NCBI RefSeq assembly: GCF_017741935.1
Contig: NZ_JAGHMH010000014.1
Span: 248,001 to 312,000 of the forward strand
DNA length: 64,000 bases
From: Rhizobium sp. 16-449-1b
Lineage (GTDB): Bacteria > Pseudomonadota > Alphaproteobacteria > Rhizobiales > Rhizobiaceae
Reading direction: 5' to 3'
In this document: positions 44,101 through 52,915 of the stretch, piece after piece
Position numbering within the stretch: position 1 is the stretch's first letter
Layout: the number at the start of each line of letters is the position of its first letter
Translations under genes and position numbers: made by a program
Notes under the pieces: model-generated
What the model saw: the letters and a program-made list of their open reading frames with translations, nothing else
The model's database searches: none
Told to the model about the DNA's origin: nothing

Positions 44101-44296
44101 GCCGCACCAGGGCCGCAACGACCAGCGCGGCGACCGTCAGGACCGCGGCGGCAAGGGTCGCGACGACCGCAACAACAACCGTGGCGGCTCCCAGCCGCTG
44201 CGCTTCGAGGCAAAGCCCCCGCGCAAGGAAAAGCCGGTCGATCCGGATTCGCCCTTCGCAAAGCTCGCTGCCTTGAAGGAGCAGATGAAGAAGTAA
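41186..44296 (+). CDS. Suv3-like DExH-box RNA helicase with basic repeat tail
   Basis: About 1036 residues from ATG 41186 (MILSGRGVTAVLGPTNTGKT); an upstream ATG at 41123 is less likely. Walker A is GPTNTGKT, the DEAH-like box VAIDEVQL, and the helicase C-terminal motifs are VATDAIGMGLNLDVDHV and QIAGRAGRH. After residue about 800 the sequence becomes Ala/Glu/Pro repeats (AAETPAAETPAAEVPA) and then an Arg/Gly/Gln-rich tail (GERQGERQERGERQGD), typical RNA-binding low complexity. Overlapping-spacing S4 gene follows. Likely acts in RNA turnover or ribosome assembly. Confidence 0.87.
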   Translation: MILSGRGVTAVLGPTNTGKTHYAIERMVAHGTGIIGLPLRLLAREVYTRVCEKVGVHNVALVTGEEKISPPNARYSVCTVEAMPRETKAAFVAIDEVQLSGDLERGHIFTDRILHLRGRDETLLLGAGTMRPILQHLLPGITVVERPRLSHLLYAGQKKITRLPQRSAIVAFSADEVYAIAELIRRQRGGAAVVLGALSPRTRNAQVALYQAGDVEYLVATDAIGMGLNLDVDHVAFAQDRKFDGYQFRNLNPAELAQIAGRAGRHLRDGTFGVTGHVDPFDEELVGRIEGHHFDNVKVLQWRTTDLDFKSIQTLRASLETGPRVPGLTRALPAVDQQALEQLSRYPEIRDLADTPARVEKLWEACALPDYRRITPAQHADLIATLFSDLVRYGTVNENFLAEQVHRADRTDGEIDTLSARIAQIRTWTYVSNRPSWLADPTHWQEKTREIEDRLSDALHERLTKRFVDRRTSVLMKRLRENAMLEAEISVNGDVFVEGHHVGQLSGFRFTPVSGADGPDAKAVQAASQKALALEFEARAARIHASGNGDLAIGSDGSIRWLGDPVARLAGTEHIMRPRLILLADEQLTGNARDHVAARLERFVNHHISTVLKPLDDLSRAEDLQGLAKGLAFQLVENLGVLFRRDVTEEVKSLDQDARASMRRYGVRFGAYHIFVPALLKPAPAELITLLWALKNDGLDKPGYGDLIPVLAAGRTSVVTDPSYERNFYKLAGFRFLGKRAVRVDILERLADIIRPLLQWKPGQPNRPEGAYDGRRFTTTTAMLSILGATLEDMEEILKGLGYRADAVKAEEAATYLAAQDAAATPAAAATTEATADTAAETAEHDDADSASADETAAETPAAETPAAEVPAAEVTETEASAEAAPAAEVPAAEAEEPKPVLLWRLGGRTDGNQRQARGHGERRGGERQGERQERGERQGDRQERGHGHRRQGGEGENRDGNRQNRGKDGGKPHQGRNDQRGDRQDRGGKGRDDRNNNRGGSQPLRFEAKPPRKEKPVDPDSPFAKLAALKEQMKK

Positions 44297-44299
44297 TCG

Positions 44300-44704
44300 A
44301 TGAGCGAGAAGACACAGCCATCAAGCGGTTCGCGCCAGCGCATCGACAAGTGGCTGTTCTTCACGCGCATGATCAAATCGCGCTCGCTGGCGCAGGCCCA
44401 TGTCCAATCGGGGCATGTGCGCATCAACGGCGAGCGCGTTTCCCAGCCAAGCCACCAGATCAAGACCGGCGACAGGATCGAACTCTCGCTCGACCGCCGT
44501 GAGTTCGTTCTGATCGTCAAATCCGGTGGCGCGCGGCGCGGCCCTTTCGAGGAGGCCCGCCTCCTCTACGACGATATCTCACCCTCCGCGCAAGACCGCA
44601 AACAGCTGACGCCCTACGAGCAGGTGACCCGCGATACGGGTTCTGGACGACCGACCAAGAAAGAGCGCCGCGCAATCGACCGCCTGATGTCCGACGACGA
44701 TTAG
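44300..44704 (+). CDS. S4-domain RNA-binding protein (Hsp15-like)
   Basis: 134 residues, three bases after the helicase stop. The S4 domain is RIDKWLFFTRMIKSRSLAQAHV, then SGHVRINGERVSQPSHQIKT; Hsp15-type proteins recognise stalled 50S subunits with nascent chains. The C-terminal part is charged and ends RLMSDDD. It is co-transcribed with the helicase, consistent with RNA/ribosome quality control. Confidence 0.85.
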   Translation: MSEKTQPSSGSRQRIDKWLFFTRMIKSRSLAQAHVQSGHVRINGERVSQPSHQIKTGDRIELSLDRREFVLIVKSGGARRGPFEEARLLYDDISPSAQDRKQLTPYEQVTRDTGSGRPTKKERRAIDRLMSDDD

Positions 44705-44898
44705 AAAATCCGTCTCCAAACTCGGCGCTTTCGCGCTTTCTTTATCCTTGAAATCCGGCACCAAAGCCGATACTTCACAAGCAACTTGCCGGATGGCGTG
44801 GCAGTTCCCAAGACTGGTCATGTCCGTCTCCGGCCAGGGGAAAGGCGCGACGTTCCAGGTTGCCCGGCCCCGTCTGCGTGAAAATCCTGGAGTTCTTC

Positions 44899-45237
44899 AT
44901 GACCTATGTCGTGACCGACAACTGCATTCGCTGCAAATATACCGATTGCGTTGAAGTCTGCCCCGTTGATTGCTTCTATGAAGGCGAGAATTTCCTCGCG
45001 ATCAATCCTGACGAATGCATCGACTGCGGCGTCTGCGAGCCGGAATGTCCCGCCGAGGCGATCAAGCCGGATACCGAACCGGGCCTCGACAAGTGGCTGA
45101 AGATCAATGCCGAGTTCGCCAGCATCTGGCCCAACATCACCGTCAAGAAGGACGCGATGGATGGCGCCAAGGACGTGGATGGCGAGACCGGAAAGTTCGA
45201 GAAATACTTCTCGGAAAAGCCCGGCGCCGGCGATTGA
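44899..45237 (+). CDS. fdxA: Ferredoxin, seven-iron type
   Basis: 112 residues from ATG 44899 ([20 protein letters not shown]); the frame upstream is not part of it. Cysteines of a [3Fe-4S] and a [4Fe-4S] cluster lie in [14 protein letters not shown] and [12 protein letters not shown]. The C-terminal half extends the fold as in FdxA of alphaproteobacteria. Soluble electron carrier; partner unknown. It is 195 bp past the S4 gene and 395 bp before carD. Confidence 0.95.
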   Translation: MTYVVTDNCIRCKYTDCVEVCPVDCFYEGENFLAINPDECIDCGVCEPECPAEAIKPDTEPGLDKWLKINAEFASIWPNITVKKDAMDGAKDVDGETGKFEKYFSEKPGAGD

Positions 45238-45632
45238 TCGCCCGTTGATACTATAGTCTGAGACAGGGGCGGAATCTGCCCAATCTCACGGCGGATATGC
45301 ATGACTTATGGGGGCGACATGTGTTGCCCGCATGACTCATACGCAGTAAATTATTGATTTCCTCATATTTTTGTGGTAACTTTCACACACTGTTCCTTTT
45401 GCGGCATCAAGGATGCCCCAAACCACCACGAAAGCAAACAAATCCAAGCGCGATTTCCGTGACATATCATGATCTTGAGCTGTCACGCCCCAAGATTGCG
45501 TGTCTGAATATGCTTGCTTCTTCCCGGTGGGACCAGAAGTAAAGTCACCCGACGGATCCGACCGTCTCATCCGGGCCTGACTGACCCGGCTCCGGCCTTG
45601 GCCGGAAGCGTAACAGGGAGTTTTTGACAAGA
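45238..45632 (+). other. 395-bp leader region before carD
   Basis: Contains a possible promoter (TTGATT at 45353, 17-bp spacer, TAACTT) and, at its 3' end, three consecutive stem-loops directly before the ribosome site. No open frame or known RNA was seen. Confidence 0.5.
45551..45605 (+). promoter_or_regulatory. Three tandem hairpins in the carD leader
   Basis: GACGG/CCGTC (45551-45566), CCGGG/CCCGG (45571-45589) and CCGGCC/GGCCGG (45592-45605) form three neighbouring stems ending 10 bp before AGGGAG. They could control translation or transcript stability. Confidence 0.4.
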
Positions 45633-46208
45633 ATGACGATCCAGCAGAAAAAGCCTTCAGCAGCCCGCCATGGTTTCAAGACCGGTGAATCGATCGTGTA
45701 CCCCGCTCATGGCGTCGGTACCATCAGCGCCATCGAAGAGCAAGAAGTTGCCGGGATGAAGCTCGAACTTTTCGTTATCGATTTCGAGAAGGACAAGATG
45801 CGCCTGAAAGTGCCGGTCGCAAAGGCCATGAGCATTGGCATGCGCAAGCTTTCCGAGACGGATTTCGTCGAGCGTGCTTTGAAGGTCGTGCAGGGCAAGG
45901 CGCGCGTCAAGCGCACCATGTGGTCCCGTCGCGCGCAGGAATACGATGCCAAGATCAACTCCGGCGACCTGATCTCGATCGCTGAAGTCGTTCGCGACCT
46001 TTATCGTGCCGAAAACCAGCCGGAACAGTCCTATTCCGAACGCCAGCTTTACGAAGCAGCGCTTGACCGCATGGCGCGCGAGATCGCGGCCGTCAACAAG
46101 CTCTCGGAAACCGAAGCCGTCCGCCTCGTCGAGACGAACCTGAACAAGGGTCCGAAGCGCGGCAAGGCTGTGGAAGAAGACGAAGCAGAAGAGGAAGAAG
46201 CAGCCTGA
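45633..46208 (+). CDS. carD: CarD-family transcriptional regulator
   Basis: 191 residues from ATG 45633. The in-frame TTG at 45624 is only three bases from AGGGAG, so it is rejected. The N-terminal RNA-polymerase-interacting Tudor-like domain (FKTGESIVYPAHGVGTISAIEE) and the helical C-terminal DNA-binding domain with W-containing segment TMWSRRAQEYDAKINSGD match CarD. CarD stabilises open complexes at rRNA and stress promoters. The C-terminal tail is acidic. A strong terminator follows. Confidence 0.95.
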   Translation: MTIQQKKPSAARHGFKTGESIVYPAHGVGTISAIEEQEVAGMKLELFVIDFEKDKMRLKVPVAKAMSIGMRKLSETDFVERALKVVQGKARVKRTMWSRRAQEYDAKINSGDLISIAEVVRDLYRAENQPEQSYSERQLYEAALDRMAREIAAVNKLSETEAVRLVETNLNKGPKRGKAVEEDEAEEEEAA

Positions 46209-46228
46209 TCCCAGGCTTTCTTCTCACC

Positions 46229-46260
46229 AAAAAACCCGGCCATCGTGCCGGGTTTTTTTA
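46229..46260 (+). terminator. Intrinsic terminator of carD
   Basis: AAAAAACCCGGC-catc-GTGCCGGGTTTTTTT: a GC stem with flanking A and T runs, 21 bp after the carD stop. Confidence 0.9.
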
Positions 46261-46262
46261 TT

Positions 46263-46287
46263 GGAACCTTTTCCACGATCGCGCGTT
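46263..46287 (+). promoter_or_regulatory. EcfG-type promoter upstream of rpoH
   Basis: GGAAC (46263-46267), 16 bp, CGTT (46284-46287) matches the general-stress sigma factor consensus exactly. The start codon lies 300 bp downstream, so a long leader is implied. In Rhizobium etli rpoH2 is known to depend on the EcfG-type sigma RpoE4, which supports the assignment. Confidence 0.6.
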
Positions 46288-46588
46288 TACACACTGTCAC
46301 CACGGACTTCCGGGAGAAAGCAATTTCGCTGGAGGTCCGGTTTTCATGTCAGGATGCGACGAGGAGCGGATCATGCCTTCCACAAATTGCGGATTTGGCA
46401 ACGTGAAGAAAACGGTCTGGGCTCGCGGCATAACCAGCACATAGCAGTAACTAGGGCCTCTCTCTGAGACGTCCAGAGTTAGAGGCCTTCATATCTTCCA
46501 GCCATGAATTTGATCCGGTCCGCAATGTCCGGAAGCAAGCCTTGTTTGCCCTTTTTCAGGGCTAAAAGTCTGAACTCAGGAGACCGAT

Positions 46589-47449
46589 ATGAAGAACATG
46601 TCTGCAGACCGGCGCATGATCAAGATCGCCATGGCGGCTCCCTATCTTGCCCGCGAGGAAGAACACGACCTCGCCGTCCGTTGGAAGCACAACGACGACC
46701 GCGGGGCACGCAACCAGATCGCAATGGCGCATATGCGCCTCGTCATTTCCATGGCCGCGAAATTCCGCAACTTCGGACTTCCCATGAGCGACCTTGTCCA
46801 GGAAGGCTATGTCGGCCTTCTGGAGGCCGCCGCCCGCTTCGAGCCGGAGCGCGATGTCCGCTTCTCCACCTATGCAAGCTGGTGGATCCGCGCCTCGATC
46901 CAGGATTACATTCTCCGCAACTGGTCGATCGTGCGCGGCGGCACCAGCTCGGCACAGAAGGCGCTGTTCTTCAATCTGCGCCGCCTGCGCGCCAAGCTCG
47001 CCAAGGGCGATACGCAGCTGACGCTGCAGTCGATCCACCAGGAAATCGCCGCAGCGCTCGGCGTCAGCCTCTCTGACGTCCAGACCATGGATGCGCGCCT
47101 CTCCGGCAACGACGCCTCGCTGCAGGCACCATCGGTGTCTGGCGATGCCGATAGCGCCGAGAAGATGGACTTCCTCGTCAGCAACGAGCCGCTTCCCGAC
47201 GAACAGGTCACCAACATGATCGATGGCGAACGCCGCCGGGTATGGCTCGCTTCCGCGCTCACCCATCTCAACGAACGCGAGATGAAGATCATCAGCGCCC
47301 GCCGCCTTGCCGAAGATGGTGCGACGCTGGAAGAGCTCGGCGCCGACCTCGGCATCTCCAAGGAGCGCGTTCGCCAGATCGAAAGCCGCGCCATGGAAAA
47401 GCTTCGGACAGCCCTCGTCAGCGCCGATCCGTACATGGCCGCGCATTAA
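46589..47449 (+). CDS. rpoH: RNA polymerase sigma-32 factor (RpoH2-like)
   Basis: 286 residues. Region 2 contains AHMRLVISMAAKFRNFGLP, the core-binding DLVQEGYVGLLEAAARFEP and the -10 segment FSTYASWWIRASIQDYILRNW. Region 4 has EERELGADLGISKERVRQIESRAMEKLR (split: LGADLGISKERVRQIESRAM). The RpoH box (region 2.4/3) QKALFFNLRRLRAKL marks the heat-shock sigma family. The neighbourhood (carD, EcfG promoter) suggests the RpoH2 paralogue. The ATG follows GAGACCGAT with a weak site. Confidence 0.92.
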   Translation: MKNMSADRRMIKIAMAAPYLAREEEHDLAVRWKHNDDRGARNQIAMAHMRLVISMAAKFRNFGLPMSDLVQEGYVGLLEAAARFEPERDVRFSTYASWWIRASIQDYILRNWSIVRGGTSSAQKALFFNLRRLRAKLAKGDTQLTLQSIHQEIAAALGVSLSDVQTMDARLSGNDASLQAPSVSGDADSAEKMDFLVSNEPLPDEQVTNMIDGERRRVWLASALTHLNEREMKIISARRLAEDGATLEELGADLGISKERVRQIESRAMEKLRTALVSADPYMAAH

Positions 47450-47483
47450 GACATCCCCGAGATTACTCCCCAGTGATGCAACT

Positions 47484-47512
47484 GGCCCGGCGCAAGCCGG
47501 GCCTCTTTTTAT
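47484..47512 (+). terminator. Intrinsic terminator of rpoH
   Basis: GGCCCGG-cgcaa-GCCGGGCC stem followed by TCTTTTTATT, 35 bp after the rpoH stop. Its T-tract overlaps the last codon region of the convergent M48 protease gene. Confidence 0.88.
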
Positions 47513-49026
47513 TCCGAGATGATTTTGACGCGGTCGCCGGGTGCGACCGAGGCACCGGTCGGCAGGGCGTTGATCAGCTTGAACAAATCGAGCTTGCGAT
47601 CCGTCCCCATCATCCGCGCCGCGAGCGTGGTGATGTTATCTCCAGGCTGCACGGTCAGCACCCGAACCCGGAGCGGCTTCAGCGACGCGGCCTCGGCCGG
47701 CGTCATGCGGCGGAAGCTGGAGCGCAGCACGTCGGCCGTCGATTGCAGCGCGGTGCTTCCCTTCGGCACGGCCGTGAGGAAGCGGAAGATTTGCGAGTTG
47801 TTGCGCACGACAGTCACGTCGAAATCCCAGCGATCGGCGCTGGCGCGCGCGGTCGCGGCCTCCATGCCGTTGACGGTGATCTGCTGGATGGTCGACGGAT
47901 CAAGCCCGGTGACCCAGCCGCTCGAGATGTAATTGGTCAGCGACTGGTTCTGGTTATCGGCCACGCCGTCGAAGCGGATGGCGATATCGCCGGGACCGGT
48001 CGCCATGACCGCCTCGACTTTATTATCGATCTTGAAGTCCGGCGGCACGTCGAAGCGGATGCCGAGACCACCATGCAGGAAGGTCTGGCCGCGAACATAG
48101 CCCTCTTCCGGGCTATCGCCGTAGAGCAGGCCATCGATGCCATCGAGATAATATCCGCGCCCGGTATCGCCGACCTTGCCCTCCTGGCCGAAGGCGCGGG
48201 CGTGGTCGCGCGCAAGCTCGATGCGCTGCGCCGAGTTCGGGTGGCTCGACAGGAAGTCCAAGCTCTGGTCGGCATCGGGATCGACCGACATGAAGCGGCT
48301 GTAGCCGGCCATGGAATCGAGGAAGCGGCTGGCCGCATAGGGATCATAGCCGGCTTCGCCGAGCATGCGCACGCCGATGACATCGGCCTGCAGTTCCTGC
48401 TGGCGCGAGAAGGCGGCAAGGCGCAGCTTGCCGCGCGCCAGCGCCTGCTTGCCGGCGATATCGCTCGAAAGCACTTCGGCGACGACGCGGCTGGCGATCA
48501 CTTCCGCCTCTTCGCGCTTCTGCCGCTCGATGCCGTGATTGGCGGTGACGTGGCCCATTTCGTGCGACAGCACGGCGGCCACTTCCGACGCATCATTGGC
48601 AAGCGCCAGAAGACCGCGCGTGACATAGAGATAGCCGCCGGGCAGGGCGAATGCGTTGATCGCCGGCGAATTCAGGATGGTGATGCGGTAGGACTGGCTC
48701 GGATTTTCCGACACCGCCGTCAGCGCGCCGGCAATGCGCGCCACCAGTCGCTCGGTCTTGGCGTCCTTGTACTCGCCGCCGTAGCTGGCCACGATGCGCG
48801 GATGCTCGCGCGCGCCCATGGCCGCACGCGGATCGTTCTTCTGCACTTCGTCGACAATCTGCGGATTGGACGAAGGGCCGACACTGGGCTGATAGGATTG
48901 TTCGAGCGCCGACTGACAGCCGTAGAGCGCCACGGTGGAGGCGGACAGGATCGACGCCCGTCGCGCCCAGCGGCACGCTGCGAAGAACACATCACTGGAA
49001 GGCGCGGGCAGTTTCCACGTCGTCAT
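47509..49026 (-). CDS. M48 family metalloprotease lipoprotein with C-terminal LysM domain
   Basis: 505 residues from ATG 49026; ATG 49053 is an alternative. A lipobox VALYGC (C37) marks a lipoprotein. The zinc motif HEMGH (155-159) and downstream EXXXDxxG-like ELQADVIGVRML fit M48 peptidases of the BepA/YcaL type, which degrade or chaperone outer-membrane proteins. The C-terminal LysM domain (VLTVQPGDNITTLAARMM) would bind peptidoglycan. Its 3' end meets the rpoH terminator. Confidence 0.88.
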   Translation of the reverse strand: MTTWKLPAPSSDVFFAACRWARRASILSASTVALYGCQSALEQSYQPSVGPSSNPQIVDEVQKNDPRAAMGAREHPRIVASYGGEYKDAKTERLVARIAGALTAVSENPSQSYRITILNSPAINAFALPGGYLYVTRGLLALANDASEVAAVLSHEMGHVTANHGIERQKREEAEVIASRVVAEVLSSDIAGKQALARGKLRLAAFSRQQELQADVIGVRMLGEAGYDPYAASRFLDSMAGYSRFMSVDPDADQSLDFLSSHPNSAQRIELARDHARAFGQEGKVGDTGRGYYLDGIDGLLYGDSPEEGYVRGQTFLHGGLGIRFDVPPDFKIDNKVEAVMATGPGDIAIRFDGVADNQNQSLTNYISSGWVTGLDPSTIQQITVNGMEAATARASADRWDFDVTVVRNNSQIFRFLTAVPKGSTALQSTADVLRSSFRRMTPAEAASLKPLRVRVLTVQPGDNITTLAARMMGTDRKLDLFKLINALPTGASVAPGDRVKIISE

Positions 49027-49294
49027 GCGGTCCAGTCTGGCTCTCCGAGTCATCGCGCTTCTCGGCCGGCTCGCCGTCATGGCGCCCCGGTCGTCTTCAT
49101 CAAGGTTCAACAGGCGTACGCCCCCGTTTCCGCAGTGCACAATCGAGGGCCCAAGTCTTTGCTTTAGCTGATTTCCGCATCGGTTGCATAGCGAGACTCT
49201 GCCTAAATATGGCGGCTTTATACTTTAGCAAGCCTAACGTGGTTAAGGAGTTCTCTGGGTCGCCGCAAATTATGGCGAAAGTGCCGTTGTCTTG

Positions 49295-50011
49295 TTAAGA
49301 TTCGTCGATCCGCAGAAATTGCCGCAGCGCGGAATTGTTCTCGCCGGTCGAAAACCGCGCGATCGGCGCGGCCACCGCCACCCTGCCCTGGTCGATGAAA
49401 ATCGCATAGTCGGCAATCCGTCTGATCTCGTCCGCATCGTGTGACACGATCACCACCGTGTTGCCGCTGTCGCGGTGCATGGCCAGAAGCAACCCCGCCA
49501 TGTCGCGGCGCAGGCTTGGATCGAGCGCGGCGAAGGGCTCGTCGAGCAAAAGGATGGGGCGCTGACGCACCAGCGCCCGGGCAAACGCCACCCGCTGCCG
49601 CTCGCCACCCGAAAGCGTCGCCGGCATCCGTTTTTCGAAGCCTGACAGCCCGACCTTCGCAAGCGCCGACGTGATGGCGCGCCGATCGGTGTCCCCGAGT
49701 TTCAGCGCCGGATGGATGCCGAGCCCGATATTGATGAAGACATCGAGATGCGCAAAGAGGTTGTTGTCCTGAAACACCAGCGACACGGGCCGCTCGGCCG
49801 GATGCTGATGGCCGATATCCTTGCCGTGGAACAGGATCTGCCCTCTATCCGCCGTGTCGAAACCGGCCAGCAGATTGAGGAAGGTGGACTTGCCCGCGCC
49901 CGATGCGCCGGTGACGCCGATCACGGCGCCCTCGGGCAGCGCGCAATCGAACACGAATGAGTTCTGGCCCAGCCGCAGCGTCACGCCGCGCATCTCGATG
50001 GCATCAGTCAT
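49295..50011 (-). CDS. thiQ: Thiamine ABC transporter ATP-binding protein
   Basis: 238 residues from ATG 50011, overlapping the thiP stop. Walker A GASGAGKST, signature LSGGERQRVAFARAL, Walker B PILLLDEPFAALD and H-loop IVSHDADEI are all present. It completes the thiBPQ operon, whose leader carries a TPP riboswitch. Short compared with iron-type ATPases, as usual for ThiQ. Confidence 0.93.
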   Translation of the reverse strand: MTDAIEMRGVTLRLGQNSFVFDCALPEGAVIGVTGASGAGKSTFLNLLAGFDTADRGQILFHGKDIGHQHPAERPVSLVFQDNNLFAHLDVFINIGLGIHPALKLGDTDRRAITSALAKVGLSGFEKRMPATLSGGERQRVAFARALVRQRPILLLDEPFAALDPSLRRDMAGLLLAMHRDSGNTVVIVSHDADEIRRIADYAIFIDQGRVAVAAPIARFSTGENNSALRQFLRIDES

Positions 50012-51653
50012 GCGATAGCGCCTCCCGCTTCGGTTCATCCGCCACTCCTGAACCCATCGTGCCCGAAATCGTCAACAGCAGGCAGATCACGCCAAGGATC
50101 AGCGCCAGCCCATCCGCATCATTGGTGCGATAGCTCCCAAGACTGGAATAGACCAGCCACGGCAGCGTCACGAAACTATCCGAACCGAACAGCGCTACGG
50201 CGCCGAGATCGCCCAGCGACAGCGCCATGGCAAAGGACAGCGCCGTCAGCACCGGCTTGCGCAGATCGGGCCACGAGATGAGCCGCAGCTTGGCGAGGCC
50301 TGAGATGCCGAGGCTGGCGCTCAGCCGCTGCGTACGGCGCTGGTGAATTGCATAGGCCGGCTCCAGCACCCTGACGACGAAAGGCATCGCCATCAGCGCA
50401 TTGATGGCAACGACGAGCACCGGCGCCACGACATTGACATCGCCGACATCACGCGCCGCCAGGAACCATCCCGTGGCGAGAACGATGGGTGGGAAGAGCA
50501 GCACGAGCGACGATGCCGCCCCCAAGGCGGCAAAGAAGGACCGCGCGCCGCGCCGCGCTCTCCTCTCAAGCGACAACGTGTGGCGCGCACGCACGAGCGG
50601 CATGGACAGGACGAGTGACAGTAGGGCCGACGAGAGCGCCATCGCGCCGCTGGTAGCAAGGGCGCGCCAGAAGATCGCTTCGCCGACCAGCTTCACCAGA
50701 TCGGCGCGCAGGCCGGCAATGACGATGAAGAGCAACGGCAAGCCGAGAAACAGCACAGCCAGCGTGAGAAGCGCGCGATCGGCGATCCATGCACCAAACA
50801 GCGCGCCATCGGGCCGCCGGATCGTTCGGCCCGCCGTCAGTCCCACATCTCCGGATGCCGGCAGCAGCGACAGAATGCCGAGCACCACGGCCGTCAACGC
50901 GATCTGCAGCAGGGACAAGCCCACCGCGCGGCCGGGATCGAAATCGAAGCGCAGAGACTGGTAGATCGCCACCTCGATCGTGGTCGCTGCCGGTCCCCCG
51001 CCGAGCATCAGCACCAGCGTGAAACTGGTGGCGCAGAGCATGAAGATCAGCCCGGCCACGCCAGGAATGACAGAGCGCAGCACCGGCCACTCGATGAAGC
51101 GGAAGACGGAAACCGGCCGCATGCCGAGACCGCTCGCCACCAGCCAGTATTCGCCCGGCACCCGCTCCAGCGCCGCCAGCATCAGCCGGCAGGCAAGCGG
51201 CAGATTGAAGAAGACATGCGCGAGCAGAATGCCCGACAAGCCATAGATGCTGACGGGCTGGTCGATACCCGCCCATGAGAGCATCGTGTTGACGACGCCC
51301 TGCCGGCCCCAGATGCCGATCAGGCCGAGCGCGCCGATCAGCACCGGCAGCCCCATCGGCACTGCCATCAACCGGATGATCCAGATGCGACCGACAAATC
51401 GCGGCTGCCGCGCCAGCGCCCGTGCGACCGGAATGGCCAGCACGACCGACAGCAGCGTCGAAAGCGCCGCCTGCAGAAGCGTGAAGCGCAAGACGCGCAG
51501 GATGTATGGGTCGGAAACGATCGCCCCGACAGGCATGCCGTCGGTGGAGATCAGCAGCGACAGCGTCGCGACCGTCACGAAGACGAGGATGCCGGCGAGA
51601 CTGAGTGCCCCGCCGGCCATCGCATATCGTCTTTCGGACGGCGCAAGAAGCAT
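50004..51653 (-). CDS. thiP: Thiamine ABC transporter permease
   Basis: 549 residues with about twelve membrane helices and two permease EAA-type loops (for example LERVPGEYWLVASGLGM and RLSASLGISGLAKLRLISW), i.e. a fused double permease as in ThiP. It imports thiamine, TMP or TPP handed over by ThiB. It starts 14 bp after the thiB stop and overlaps thiQ. Confidence 0.92.
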   Translation of the reverse strand: MLLAPSERRYAMAGGALSLAGILVFVTVATLSLLISTDGMPVGAIVSDPYILRVLRFTLLQAALSTLLSVVLAIPVARALARQPRFVGRIWIIRLMAVPMGLPVLIGALGLIGIWGRQGVVNTMLSWAGIDQPVSIYGLSGILLAHVFFNLPLACRLMLAALERVPGEYWLVASGLGMRPVSVFRFIEWPVLRSVIPGVAGLIFMLCATSFTLVLMLGGGPAATTIEVAIYQSLRFDFDPGRAVGLSLLQIALTAVVLGILSLLPASGDVGLTAGRTIRRPDGALFGAWIADRALLTLAVLFLGLPLLFIVIAGLRADLVKLVGEAIFWRALATSGAMALSSALLSLVLSMPLVRARHTLSLERRARRGARSFFAALGAASSLVLLFPPIVLATGWFLAARDVGDVNVVAPVLVVAINALMAMPFVVRVLEPAYAIHQRRTQRLSASLGISGLAKLRLISWPDLRKPVLTALSFAMALSLGDLGAVALFGSDSFVTLPWLVYSSLGSYRTNDADGLALILGVICLLLTISGTMGSGVADEPKREALSHD

Positions 51654-51666
51654 CAGTTCATGCTCA

Positions 51667-52683
51667 TCAATTCATGCTCATGGCGGCCAGCCACTCGTCG
51701 ATCCAGGCCTTGCGGTTCTTGGCGACCTCATCCGAGCTCATCAGGAAGGTCTTCGACGGATTGACGAGCTTGCCGAAAGCATCCGGCAGCGGCTCCGAGG
51801 TCTTGGACACCGGCATCATCCAGTTGTTGGTCGGGATCGTGTCCTGGAAGCCTGATGTCACCATGAACTTCAGGAAGTCCTGCGCCAGCGCCTTGTCCGG
51901 CGCGTTCTTCAACAGCCCCGCGACCTCGATCTGGATGTAGTGCCCCTCGGAGAATGCCGCTGCCTGGTAGCGATCGGTGTTTTCCGAGACCATGTGATAG
52001 GCAGGCGACGTCGTATAGGAGAGCACCATCGGCGCCTCGCCCTTGGTGAACAGACCATAGGCCTCCGACCAGCCGGGCGTCACCGTCAGCACGCGCTTCT
52101 TGAGCTTCGCCCAGGCTTCCGGCGCCTTGTCGCCATAGACCGACTTCACCCAGAGAAGCAGGCCGAGGCCCGGTGTCGAGGTGCGAGGATCCTCGATGAC
52201 GATCTTCTGCGCGGGATCGCCGTCGACCAGCTCCTTCAGGCTCGCCGGCGGCGTCTTGATCGTCTGCGTGTCGTAGATCACGGCGAAATGGCCGTAGTCA
52301 TAAGGCACGAAGACGTCGTCCTTGAAGCCGCCGGGGACCTGCAGCGCGCCGGTGTCGACGCCGCTGGCATCGAACAGGCCGGTGGCCTTCGCTTCGGTGA
52401 TGAGGTTGGTGTCGAGGCCGAGCACGACATCGGCCTTGGTGCCGGCACCTTCGAGCTTCAAACGCGACAGCAGCGCCACGCCATCCGCGACGCTGACGAA
52501 GTTGACCGTGCAGCCGCAGGTCTTCTCGAAGGCCGCCTTCACCTTGGGGCCGGGACCCCATTCTGAGGTGAAGCTCTCATAGGTGTAGATGGTGAGCGTC
52601 TTGTCGGCGGCGTGTACTGCCGTTGCCGAAAAGCCCGCCAACAGCATGGCAGCGCCGAGCGCATAGGTCTTGAAATGGGTCAT
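51667..52683 (-). CDS. thiB: Thiamine ABC transporter periplasmic binding protein
   Basis: 338 residues with a signal peptide ([13 protein letters not shown] cleavage). The mature protein begins with the conserved [18 protein letters not shown], and [20 protein letters not shown] follows, both characteristic of ThiB/TbpA. It is the first gene of the thi operon, with a TPP riboswitch in its leader. Confidence 0.94.
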   Translation of the reverse strand: MTHFKTYALGAAMLLAGFSATAVHAADKTLTIYTYESFTSEWGPGPKVKAAFEKTCGCTVNFVSVADGVALLSRLKLEGAGTKADVVLGLDTNLITEAKATGLFDASGVDTGALQVPGGFKDDVFVPYDYGHFAVIYDTQTIKTPPASLKELVDGDPAQKIVIEDPRTSTPGLGLLLWVKSVYGDKAPEAWAKLKKRVLTVTPGWSEAYGLFTKGEAPMVLSYTTSPAYHMVSENTDRYQAAAFSEGHYIQIEVAGLLKNAPDKALAQDFLKFMVTSGFQDTIPTNNWMMPVSKTSEPLPDAFGKLVNPSKTFLMSSDEVAKNRKAWIDEWLAAMSMN

Positions 52684-52740
52684 GACACCTCTCCTCTAGG
52701 TTCATTGAAGGGGAAAAGGGCGGTGCCTGGTGTCACGCGT

Positions 52741-52836
52741 CTAATCCCTCCGCCGGTGTTAGCCGGATCAGGTTCCGCGGGTTGGCTTTTGCAAGCCTCT
52801 CAGCCAAGCATCTGGAAGATACGAGGCACCCCGTTA
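52741..52836 (-). promoter_or_regulatory. TPP riboswitch (THI element) of thiBPQ
   Basis: The minus strand contains GGGGTGCC, GGCTGAGAGG, AACCCG, GAACCTGATCCGGCTAACAC and GGCGGAGGGA in order, the conserved core of the THI box. It lies 58 bp upstream of the thiB start. Thiamine pyrophosphate would repress the importer, probably by hiding the ribosome site or ending transcription. Confidence 0.96.
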
Positions 52837-52915
52837 GAGCGTCGCAAGGTGTATATCCGTAGCCGGCGTCTGGCAAGAGCGGACGTCGGCCAGGTTCAGT
52901 CTGCCAGTTCGTTGG

